Assembly: GCA_937951995.1 (NCBI GenBank)
Contig: CALGAG010000173.1
Location: forward strand, 1-7,014
Reading direction: 5' to 3'
DNA from: an uncultured Bacillota bacterium
GTDB taxonomy: Bacteria; Bacillota; Clostridia; Tissierellales; Tissierellaceae
Length of the DNA: 7,014 nucleotides
Below the pieces are notes generated by a model that was given only the letters and a program-made list of their open reading frames with translations, was not told the DNA's origin and ran no database searches. Shown here piece after piece: positions 1 to 5,551 of this stretch. Position 1 is the stretch's first letter, and the number at the start of each line of letters is the position of its first letter. Position numbers and translations under genes: made by a program.

Positions 1-1
1 C

Positions 2-1342
2 ATTCTCGGAGCCAATGTTGTCAAAGAGGATGGGACTTCCGATTTTGACCTATTTATGGTTTATGAAATGGAAAACGGAATGAGAGTTGGAGTATTTGGC
101 ATAGCCACTGAAGAGACAAAAACAAAGTCACATCCTAACAATACAATAGGAATAGAGTTTGCAGATGTGATCGAGACGGGAAATGCTGCAGTTGAGGCCC
201 TAGCTGAGATGGATGTTGACCTTGTGGTTGCACTAATCCACCTTGGAATTGACGGATCATCAGCTGACACAGCTTACACCCTTGCTGACAACGTTGAAGG
301 AATCGACCTGATAGTAGACGGCCATAGTCACCACGTAACAGGCGAGGAAAGAAACGGTGCATATATCGTACAGGCTGGAAACTACCTTAGCCATATTGGA
401 GTCGTAAATGTATCCATGGTTGATGGAGAACCTGTATTTGAATCAACTCAGCATCCTTATGAAGAGCTTAAGGATCTTGAGGCCGATGAGTATATCGCTG
501 GACTAATTGCAGAAACAAATGCACCAATTGAGGAAATGCAAGAAGAGGTAATTGGATTTACCACTGTGGCTCTTGACGGCGTAAGAGAGAATGTAAGAGC
601 TGGAGAAACCAACCTTGGCAACCTGATTACAGATGCGATGATAGCTGCATCAGGAGCGGATGTTGCCCTTACAAACGGTGGTGGAATAAGAGCCAGCATC
701 GATGAGGGAGATATCACTCTTGGTGAGGTACTGGAAGCATTCCCATTCACCAATGTATTGACAAACATTGAGGTAACTGGAGCAGACCTTATGGCAGCCC
801 TTGAGCATGGAGTAAAGGACTATCCTGCAGCTGCGGGACACTTCCCACATGTAAGTGGAATGAGCTACACTTTTGATCCCAACCAGGAAGTTGGATCAAG
901 AATTACAGAGCTTATGATAGGCGATGAGCCTGTTGATCTGGAAGCGACATATATGCTGGTAACAAATGACTTCCTTGCAGCAGGTGGAGACGGATATGAA
1001 ATGTTTGGCGGAGAGATCCTTGCATACTCAGGACTTCTTTCAGAGGTACTTGAAACCTATCTAAGAGCCAACCCTGAAATCAGTCCACAGGTTGAGGGAA
1101 GGATAGTAGCCCTTCCATTGGTTGAGGTTCCTGAACCTGAGCCAGCACCAGAGCCAGAGCCTACACCGGTTCCTGAGCCAACACCAGCACCTGCTGACAT
1201 AGCATATACTGTCAAGTCAGGAGACTGGTTATCAAAGATTGGTATGGCCTATGGAGTGGACTGGAGAGTTCTTGCAGACCACAACAATCTTGCGAATCCA
1301 AATCTGATCTTCCCAGGTCAGATCATAATGATTCCACAATAG
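2..1342 (+). CDS. Secreted 5'-nucleotidase / metallophosphatase with C-terminal LysM domain (5' end outside window)
   Basis: The reading frame is open from base 2, so the first internal ATG (base 56) is not the true start; 446 residues are visible. Numbering from base 2, the end of a calcineurin-like metallophosphatase domain is seen first, with a metal-ligand histidine in VALIHLG (about 76-82) and the GHSHH motif (107-111). The earlier DxH and GNH motifs must lie upstream. The 5'-nucleotidase C-terminal domain follows (about 180-340), with NLGNL (205-208), TNGGGIR (224-230) and the nucleotide-stacking region FLAAGGDGYEMF (about 324-335). Then come a Pro/Glu linker (about 375-398) and one LysM domain (about 402-445, YTVKSGDWLSKIG to GQIIMIP). 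This family (UshA/CpdB/YfkN-like) hydrolyses extracellular nucleotides and often 2',3'-cyclic nucleotides to nucleoside and phosphate. LysM should hold it on peptidoglycan; no LPXTG signal is present. The exact substrate cannot be read from sequence. Confidence 0.93.
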   Translation: MLGANVVKEDGTSDFDLFMVYEMENGMRVGVFGIATEETKTKSHPNNTIGIEFADVIETGNAAVEALAEMDVDLVVALIHLGIDGSSADTAYTLADNVEGIDLIVDGHSHHVTGEERNGAYIVQAGNYLSHIGVVNVSMVDGEPVFESTQHPYEELKDLEADEYIAGLIAETNAPIEEMQEEVIGFTTVALDGVRENVRAGETNLGNLITDAMIAASGADVALTNGGGIRASIDEGDITLGEVLEAFPFTNVLTNIEVTGADLMAALEHGVKDYPAAAGHFPHVSGMSYTFDPNQEVGSRITELMIGDEPVDLEATYMLVTNDFLAAGGDGYEMFGGEILAYSGLLSEVLETYLRANPEISPQVEGRIVALPLVEVPEPEPAPEPEPTPVPEPTPAPADIAYTVKSGDWLSKIGMAYGVDWRVLADHNNLANPNLIFPGQIIMIPQ

Positions 1343-1362
1343 AAGATACCAGTAGAATACCT

Positions 1363-1390
1363 GAGGGGCGAAAGCCCCTCTAATTTTTTT
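1363..1390 (+). terminator. Strong rho-independent terminator after the nucleotidase gene
   Basis: A perfect 7-bp GC-rich stem (GAGGGGC, 1363-1369, with GCCCCTC, 1374-1380) closes on a GAAA tetraloop and is followed by TAATTTTTTT. It begins 20 bases after the nucleotidase stop codon, so the downstream small genes are probably a separate transcription unit. Confidence 0.93.
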
Positions 1391-1420
1391 TGACTTTTTT
1401 TAATATTACATAGGTACATT
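1390..1420 (+). promoter_or_regulatory. Possible promoter of the small-gene cluster
   Basis: TTGACT (1390-1395) is a good -35 match, but the best -10 candidate, TACATT (1415-1420), sits at a 19-bp spacing and is weak. The -35 overlaps the T-tract of the preceding terminator. TACATT is mirrored by AATGTA at 1435-1440, a short inverted repeat that could be an operator or chance. Confidence 0.3.
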
Positions 1421-1463
1421 TTCCTCCCATCTGCAATGTAATAGGTAGAAGGGGGGTGAGACA

Positions 1464-1688
1464 ATGGCGATAGCAGTTATGGCAGAAAAGAAGACACTGA
1501 AGCTTGAGCTTGATGCAGGGGTTGTTGATGGCAGACAAAGGATTTCTTCAAAATCCTACAGCAATGTGAAGCTGGATGCTACTGATGACAACATCCACGC
1601 ATCAGGGGAGGTCCTTGCAGGGCTTCAGACCCTTCCACTGATGAAGGTCAAGAAGGTGGAGGAGTCAATTATTACAAACGAGGGTTAA
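1464..1688 (+). CDS. DUF1659 family small protein
   Basis: This 74-residue protein has no signal peptide or membrane segment. Its pattern matches DUF1659 as I know the family: an alternating beta start (KTLKLELDAGV), a central KSYSNVKLDATDDN, a helix ASGEVLAGLQTLPL and a closing strand LMKVKKVEESII. The length is normal for the family. The ATG at 1464 is preceded by a G-rich Shine-Dalgarno (GGGGGGTGAG, 1451-1460). A second in-frame ATG at residue 6 has no comparable site. The stop is 31 bases before the DUF2922 gene, so the two are probably co-transcribed. The family has no established biochemical function. The family call is by recalled pattern, not by a profile search. Confidence 0.85.
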   Translation: MAIAVMAEKKTLKLELDAGVVDGRQRISSKSYSNVKLDATDDNIHASGEVLAGLQTLPLMKVKKVEESIITNEG

Positions 1689-1719
1689 TTCGTGTGAAAT
1701 CTAGAGTGGAGGTGATTAG

Positions 1720-1938
1720 ATGGTAAAGACAAAGCTTGAAATGGATTTTCTGGATGACCAGAACAAGAACCATAGGATCAGCATGGCAGATCCAAGGGCT
1801 GACCTTTCAGATGTGGAGGTATTTGAGGCTATGGACACACTCCTTGCAGCAGGTATCTTCCAGTCCAGGAACGGAAGCCTTGTTGACAAGGTGGGAGCTA
1901 GGATAGTTACAACTACTGTTGATGAAATGACCGTGTAG
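1720..1938 (+). CDS. DUF2922 family small protein
   Basis: This 72-residue protein matches the DUF2922 pattern: an initial strand (KTKLEMDFLDDQ), a short second strand with the DPRADLSDVEV turn, a helix (FEAMDTLLAAGIF), then SRNGSLVDKVGARIVTTTVDEMTV, where the G-A-R-x-V-x-T-T signature is typical. Translation starts at the ATG at 1720, behind a near-perfect anti-16S match (GGAGGTGAT, 1708-1716). There is no signal peptide or membrane segment, so it is likely cytoplasmic. It is similar in size and predicted alpha/beta layout to the DUF1659 product just upstream, with which it is probably co-expressed. Function is unknown. No truncation is seen. Confidence 0.87.
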   Translation: MVKTKLEMDFLDDQNKNHRISMADPRADLSDVEVFEAMDTLLAAGIFQSRNGSLVDKVGARIVTTTVDEMTV

Positions 1939-1943
1939 AGATT

Positions 1944-1968
1944 GGGCCTTAGGGCCCTTTTTCTTTTT
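1944..1968 (+). terminator. Probable terminator or attenuator between the DUF2922 and YvrJ genes
   Basis: A short GC stem, GGGCC (1944-1948) with GGCCC (1953-1957), closes on a TTAG loop and is followed by TTTTTCTTTTT. The stem is only 5 bp, so termination may be partial and let some transcription reach the YvrJ gene 20 bases further on. I see no separate promoter for that gene in the short gap. Confidence 0.65.
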
Positions 1969-1987
1969 AAGCAAAGGAGGGGATGAT

Positions 1988-2125
1988 ATGGAGGACATCT
2001 ATTCCAGTGTTGCCAATCTGGGCTTTCCAATAGTAATCTCTGTCTATCTTCTTGTGAGGATAGAGGGGAAGCTGGACGAGCTTACAAAGAGCATCACTGA
2101 GCTGGCCCACGCCATAGCAAAATAG
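1988..2125 (+). CDS. YvrJ family 45-residue membrane peptide
   Basis: A small ORF reads MEDIYSSVANLGFPIVISVY and then LLVRIEGKLDELTKSITELAHAIAK. Residues about 7-23 form one hydrophobic segment (VANLGFPIVISVYLLV). It is followed by an amphipathic helix with an R-x-E-x-K-L-x-x-L pattern, which is the YvrJ family layout as I recall it (named after Bacillus subtilis yvrJ). The ATG at 1988 has a strong ribosome binding site (AAAGGAGGGG, 1974-1983). The length is normal for YvrJ proteins. It follows the DUF1659 and DUF2922 genes on the same strand, an association I recognise from other Firmicutes. Its function is unknown. A small membrane-anchored partner or a holin-like peptide are speculative readings. 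Confidence 0.85.
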   Translation: MEDIYSSVANLGFPIVISVYLLVRIEGKLDELTKSITELAHAIAK

Positions 2126-2132
2126 GCAATGA

Positions 2133-2163
2133 GAAAGGCAGAATCCAAGTGATTCTGCCTTTC
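2133..2163. terminator. 13-bp perfect hairpin between convergent genes
   Basis: GAAAGGCAGAATC (2133-2145) pairs without mismatch with GATTCTGCCTTTC (2151-2163) around a 5-base loop. It lies 7 bases after the YvrJ stop and 17 bases from the stop of the opposing 986-residue gene, the usual place for a shared terminator. Neither side has a long T-tract after the stem, so efficiency as a classical rho-independent terminator is uncertain. Confidence 0.7.
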
Positions 2164-2179
2164 AGTACATTATATGGAG

Positions 2180-5140
2180 TTAAAGTGTGTCCCTTGTTTG
2201 AATTGGTGATGATGGCAGGACCAGATTTCCTGAAAGGTCCCTTATATATGATGGTGAATCGATCACCCTTACTGCGTACTCTGATTTTACGGCTGTACTC
2301 TTTACTGATATCACCAGGGTGTCAGGATAGCTTGACAGAAGACTTGTTGAATAATCCGCCTCGCTCAAAACCTTGTTGTCAGCCAGCCTAATAACCTCGA
2401 TGTCCCTTCTGTATAGGCTTGCACCGTCATCCTCAAGGTCTTCGCTGAATTCTATCTCAAGATTTCCATTTCTGATGTCAACCCTGTTGCTCAGAATCAT
2501 TGGAGCCACTTGGTCATGAACCTTGAAGGACCCGTGGACAACTCCCGTGTCAATGGAGGTTCTGATGTTGTTTCTCCTTACTATGGATGCATCCCCATCC
2601 TCAATCCATGTAACCGATTCCCCAAGAATGATCGTTACAACATTTGTCCCGTCTGCAATTACCCTTGAAATGTCAATTCCATCAAAGTCAAAGTCATCTA
2701 CATCGGCTTCCACTATTGGCATGTTGAACTTGACCTTTACCACTTCAGGTTCTGTCAAAACTGCCTGCTTTCCAGGTATTGAGCTGTAGTAATCCACAAC
2801 ATTGGCTTCACCTGTTGAGCTTTCGTCAAACTTAAGGCTCAGGAGCAGTGGGTCGGTAAGGTTGCCTGCCTTGCTCCTTAGTCCCACAACATCAAGCTTT
2901 GTAAGGTTGTTCTTCATGCCCACCATTGTCTCTTCTCCGGATATGGTGTCGGGAAGGGTCAGGGTCAGGGTCTTTCCTGTATCATCAAGGAAAATGTTGG
3001 TTCCAGATGAAAGTGGAAGCTCTGATCCATCGAAGGTCATAACGTAGTTTGAAAGGTAGCTTACACTTTGCCTGTCCATTTCCTTGTCAAACTCCAATAC
3101 TATCATGTTTCCATATCCTGTGAAGTTGAGTAGTCTTGGTCTTTCAAGGTCCTTCATTTCCAATGTGGTCCTGTAGTCCTTGATGGTTGTACCTGACAGG
3201 TCCTTTACACCTTCAATATCCAGTCGGATGTCGCCTGCTGGAAGAGTTGTGTAAAGTTCAAGGGTAAACTCCCTGCCTTCACCTGTGACCTGTCTGATGA
3301 AGATGTTCTTTCCTGCAGAATCCCTCAGGCTGTAGTAGGAGGTCTCACCAGCCTCTACCCTCTTGTTGAAGGTTATTCTGATAGTCTTTCCATCCTCTGA
3401 AACTATTGCACTCAATACCTGTGGATCTACTGTTTCGTCTTTTGGTGTTACCCTGAATTCCTTTATCTCCATCCTGTTTCCCCAGTAGTCAGCAAAGGTA
3501 TTGACATAGAGGGAGATTTCCTTGGTTGGGAGGGGTTGCTTTTCAAAGAGCCCTATTACCCTGTTCCCATCGATTAAGATCTCATCGGCATAGTTAATGC
3601 TGGTTCCTTCCCTCTGGAAGATATTGCTGCCCATCATTGTGCCTGTGGGGTCGATGTTTTCTGAGAAAACAAGGGTTACCCTTTCAGTTGTAACATTTAT
3701 GCTGTCCACCTCAGGTGGAACCTTGTCCCTGTCAACCTTGAACTGCCTGTAGTCTACACTCATCCTCTTTCCTGCATAGTCCTCAAGTCCCGATGTCTCT
3801 ATTGAGTAGGTTCCTGAAGCCAGGACAGAGCTTGCTGAGCTGTAGCTCAATGTAATGTGGTTATCCTTTAGGACAGGATTACCCAGTGTATTTGAAGTGT
3901 TGAAGCTGAAATTGTTCATTGTTGGGATTGTTCTGATTGGCTCTGAGAAGTATATTCTGATGCCCTTGTAGCCAAGAACCTCAATGTCTGTAACCCTAGG
4001 TGGAGCGTCATCGTTTGCCCCAAAGGCCTCGTTTACATCAAGTGCCTCGCCTGATTCTGAAAGAACTTTTGAAGCCTGGACCGTATACTGGTTGCCGTTT
4101 GTCATTGTTCCGTTGAGTACAAGGACAATCGTCTTGTCGCTGTCCTCAAATCTGACATTGTTGATTGTTCCTGCGCTTGTTGAGTAGTTGAAGGTTGAAC
4201 CAGCAAGGGTTGTATCAACCGCCTTGTTGAACTCCAGCTTTATTTCCTTTAGATTGTCTGCATATACATCATTAAGTTCAAACTTTACGCTCGATATTCT
4301 GAATGTCTTATATGATGTGGCCTTTGTATCCGTATAGTATCTGTATTCGTATTCACCCAAATCCAAATCGTCAACATCAAAGCTGAAGTCTCCGTCCAGG
4401 TCCAGTGGTATGTCGTGGTCTTGCGGGCTCCCCTGTGAGCTTGATTTGGGTCTGATGCTGAGGCGGAGTTCATCTACCCCTTTATCATTGACCCTTCCGC
4501 TAAAGGTTACCTTGTCACTTCTTACAATGTAGGACTCTGTCATATCGATTGGATTAAGCCCAAGCATAGCAGCAAGGGGAGTAGAACTCCCCTTAATGTT
4601 TAAGCTTAATGCATTTACAACCATTGCAGCCACTTGTCCTCTGTTGAGGGTGGCATCCTTTGAAAAACTAAGTCCCTTCATTATTCCTATACTCTCTGCA
4701 AATGCGGGAATTCCGTGCCAGTCCTTTGCTTCTTCGTTATAGCCAAGGGCCCTAAGAAGAACCGTCTGGAACTGCTGTACTGTAACCCCCTGCTCAACGC
4801 CAAACTTGCCGTTGTTGTCACCCTGGATCAGCCCTTCATCCCTTGCCCATAGGATATATGGGATGTAGAAGCTGTGATCAGGCCTTAGGTCCGGGAAGGT
4901 TTGGGCTGCCACATATGTTTTGGCCTCGTCCTCTTCTCCGTAAAGCCTTGAGATAAGTACCACCATCTGCTCCCTTGTAAGACCCTGCTCCAACATCAGG
5001 TCTCCCTGTAGGTTTCCCTGTAGTACCCCAAGATCCTTAAGGAAGTCCCCCTCCTTCTGGTAGGGGCTTGCTGCTGAAACCGGTGCTGCCATGCCCAGAA
5101 GCATTGTTAGTGCAAGGGCTAAAGACAATATTCTTTTCAT
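2180..5140 (-). CDS. Large secreted SLH protein with seven SbsA-type Ig-like modules
   Basis: This 986-residue surface protein starts at the ATG (5138-5140) behind AAGGAGG (5150-5156). Residues 1-24 are a typical signal peptide (KR, a Leu/Ala-rich core, then PVSAA). Residues about 28-185 form three SLH-like repeats with helix-turn signatures GLTREQM, GVTVQQF and TLNRGQV; only the first keeps the TR-x-E/Q motif. Residues about 205-285 look like a separate beta-sandwich. Seven Ig-like modules follow, each opened by a strand of the type (K/R)-x-x-(L/V/I)-x-F-(S/N/D)-(E/K)-x-(I/M/V)-D. SLH repeats bind pyruvylated secondary cell-wall polymer and the Ig-like part projects outward, so an S-layer, adhesin or structural role is likely. 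No enzyme domain, LPXTG motif or membrane anchor is seen. The C-terminus follows the last Ig-like module directly. It is transcribed divergently from another SLH gene. Confidence 0.93.
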   Translation of the reverse strand: MKRILSLALALTMLLGMAAPVSAASPYQKEGDFLKDLGVLQGNLQGDLMLEQGLTREQMVVLISRLYGEEDEAKTYVAAQTFPDLRPDHSFYIPYILWARDEGLIQGDNNGKFGVEQGVTVQQFQTVLLRALGYNEEAKDWHGIPAFAESIGIMKGLSFSKDATLNRGQVAAMVVNALSLNIKGSSTPLAAMLGLNPIDMTESYIVRSDKVTFSGRVNDKGVDELRLSIRPKSSSQGSPQDHDIPLDLDGDFSFDVDDLDLGEYEYRYYTDTKATSYKTFRISSVKFELNDVYADNLKEIKLEFNKAVDTTLAGSTFNYSTSAGTINNVRFEDSDKTIVLVLNGTMTNGNQYTVQASKVLSESGEALDVNEAFGANDDAPPRVTDIEVLGYKGIRIYFSEPIRTIPTMNNFSFNTSNTLGNPVLKDNHITLSYSSASSVLASGTYSIETSGLEDYAGKRMSVDYRQFKVDRDKVPPEVDSINVTTERVTLVFSENIDPTGTMMGSNIFQREGTSINYADEILIDGNRVIGLFEKQPLPTKEISLYVNTFADYWGNRMEIKEFRVTPKDETVDPQVLSAIVSEDGKTIRITFNKRVEAGETSYYSLRDSAGKNIFIRQVTGEGREFTLELYTTLPAGDIRLDIEGVKDLSGTTIKDYRTTLEMKDLERPRLLNFTGYGNMIVLEFDKEMDRQSVSYLSNYVMTFDGSELPLSSGTNIFLDDTGKTLTLTLPDTISGEETMVGMKNNLTKLDVVGLRSKAGNLTDPLLLSLKFDESSTGEANVVDYYSSIPGKQAVLTEPEVVKVKFNMPIVEADVDDFDFDGIDISRVIADGTNVVTIILGESVTWIEDGDASIVRRNNIRTSIDTGVVHGSFKVHDQVAPMILSNRVDIRNGNLEIEFSEDLEDDGASLYRRDIEVIRLADNKVLSEADYSTSLLSSYPDTLVISVKSTAVKSEYAVRVIDSPSYIRDLSGNLVLPSSPIQTRDTL
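2201..4273 (-). repeat. Seven tandem Ig-like (SbsA-type) modules within the 986-residue protein
   Basis: The opening strands occur at residues 298 (KEIKLEFNKAVD), 393 (GIRIYFSEPIR), 487 (RVTLVFSENID), 586 (TIRITFNKRVE), 679 (MIVLEFDKEMD), 800 (VVKVKFNMPIV) and 893 (NLEIEFSEDLE). Spacings are 95, 94, 99, 93, 121 and 93 residues. Several modules end with a D-x-x-G-(N/K/T) turn (DYAGKRM, DYWGNRM, DLSGTTI, DLSGNLV), and the next begins after a proline-containing linker (PPEV, DPQV, RPRL, APMI). The copies are diverged at DNA level, so this is an old protein repeat and not a recent duplication. The fifth module has an insertion of about 25 residues. Confidence 0.88.
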
Positions 5141-5178
5141 GGAATCAATCCTCCTTGTTCTTTATTCCTCATGGATAT

Positions 5179-5223
5179 ATTATACAATAAATATGGGGTT
5201 AAAGATATTACAATTGGGTTAAA
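5179..5223 (-). promoter_or_regulatory. Candidate promoter of the 986-residue SLH gene with a direct repeat
   Basis: On the minus strand a perfect TATAAT (5179-5184) lies 38 bases upstream of the start codon. The -35 position (about 5202-5207) reads TATCTT, a poor match. A direct repeat, TTTAACCC, lies at 5196-5203 and 5216-5223 with a 20-bp period, close to two helical turns. The proximal copy touches the -35. A good -10, a weak -35 and phased repeats are what an activator-dependent promoter would show; the activator is unknown. Confidence 0.4.
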
Positions 5224-5302
5224 CAGTAAGTGGAGCTGATTAAAAAGCCGCTATGATTAAGAAATAATCCATAATATATCCAGTGACAAAAAAATATAAT
5301 AG

Positions 5303-5315
5303 TTTTTCGACAAAA
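5303..5315 (-). promoter_or_regulatory. Spo0A-box match upstream of the riboswitch-controlled SLH gene
   Basis: The minus strand reads TTTGTCGAAAAA, containing an exact TGTCGAA core (5306-5312), the Spo0A binding consensus, with the usual flanking T and A runs. It is centred about 55 bases upstream of the predicted transcription start near 5364. A 7-mer can occur by chance about once in a window of this size, so the call rests on its promoter-proximal position and AT flanks. Confidence 0.5.
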
Positions 5316-5317
5316 CG

Positions 5318-5336
5318 AATGGAAATTGGTTCCATT
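5318..5336. promoter_or_regulatory. 19-bp perfect dyad over the -35 region (candidate operator)
   Basis: AATGGAA (5318-5324) and TTCCATT (5330-5336) form a perfect 7-bp inverted repeat around ATTGG. The centre (5327) is about 37 bases upstream of the predicted start site, directly over where the -35 hexamer should be. That placement fits a dimeric regulator's site better than an RNA hairpin, because it lies outside the predicted transcript. Confidence 0.45.
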
Positions 5337-5348
5337 ACAGAATATTTG

Positions 5349-5357
5349 TGATATAAT
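5349..5357 (+). promoter_or_regulatory. Extended -10 promoter of the riboswitch / SLH transcript
   Basis: TGATATAAT gives a perfect TATAAT (5352-5357) with the TGn extension. No good -35 is found at 16-18 bp; TTGGTT (5326-5331) would need a 20-bp spacer. The start is expected near 5364, about 20 bases ahead of the aptamer core, giving a leader of about 188 nt before the start codon. Confidence 0.7.
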
Positions 5358-5378
5358 ATATAGTGTATTCACTTATTA

Positions 5379-5464
5379 ATATGAAAAGGGCAAACTTATT
5401 GAAAGATAAGGACGCAAAGCTTCGGACCTAAAGAGTTTTCCATGGTGGCTGAGCTGCATGATGC
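5379..5464 (+). promoter_or_regulatory. Cyclic-di-GMP-I (GEMM-I) riboswitch aptamer
   Basis: The conserved GEMM-I core is present: GGGCAAAC (5388-5395), a stem CTTATT/GATAAG capped by a GAAA tetraloop (5401-5404), GGACGCAAAGC (5410-5420), the tetraloop-receptor strand CCTAA (5427-5431) and the receptor partner plus 3' strand GGTGGCTGAGCTGC (5444-5457). By alignment in mind to the Vibrio Vc2 aptamer, the ligand-contacting G20 corresponds to G5389 and the intercalating A47 to A5416. Keeping G and not A at position 20 argues for c-di-GMP over cGAMP as ligand. The outer P1 helix is weak (ATATG near 5380 with CATgAT near 5458). A terminator follows at once, so it should act at transcription level on the SLH gene. 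Confidence 0.93.
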
Positions 5465-5472
5465 GGGTAATC

Positions 5473-5509
5473 AAGATTGTATCTTTCAAAGATACAGTCT
5501 TTTTATTTT
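5473..5509 (+). terminator. Riboswitch expression-platform terminator
   Basis: A 14-bp stem (5473-5486 with 5488-5501, one G-T pair) is followed by TTTTATTTT. As drawn only one base separates the arms, so the top pairs open to make the loop. It lies between the aptamer and the ribosome binding site, about 50 bases before the start codon, as expected for a transcriptional riboswitch. Its 5' arm (5480-5489) is also complementary over 10 bases to the aptamer segment 5399-5408, a possible antiterminator. Confidence 0.9.
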
Positions 5510-5551
5510 AAGAGAATCAATGAGGACTTACAAAATTTTAGGAGGGATTCT

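Noticed and set aside
457..768. Minus-strand 103-codon open frame inside the nucleotidase gene
   Set aside because: It is a shadow of the conserved 5'-nucleotidase domain, whose motifs are unmistakable in the plus-strand frame.
1716..2030. Minus-strand 104-codon open frame
   Set aside because: It spans the DUF2922 gene, the terminator and the start of the YvrJ gene in antisense. The plus-strand genes have family matches and ribosome binding sites; this frame has neither.
2149..2391. Plus-strand 80-codon open frame
   Set aside because: It begins inside the intergenic hairpin and runs antisense through the 3' end of the 986-residue gene. No ribosome binding site or recognisable domain.
2201..4273. 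Possible recent DNA-level tandem duplication in the Ig-like modules
   Set aside because: Only short protein motifs are shared and codons differ throughout, so the repeats are old. I see no long direct DNA repeats.
5295..5300. Second TATAAT on the plus strand
   Set aside because: There is no acceptable -35 at 16-18 bp and no extended -10. The site lies in an AT-rich run just before the Spo0A box, so chance is the simpler explanation.
5379..5464. cGAMP (GEMM-Ib) instead of c-di-GMP as riboswitch ligand
   Set aside because: The position equivalent to Vc2 G20 is G (5389) and not the A typical of cGAMP-selective variants. This is an argument from one position and needs a binding test.
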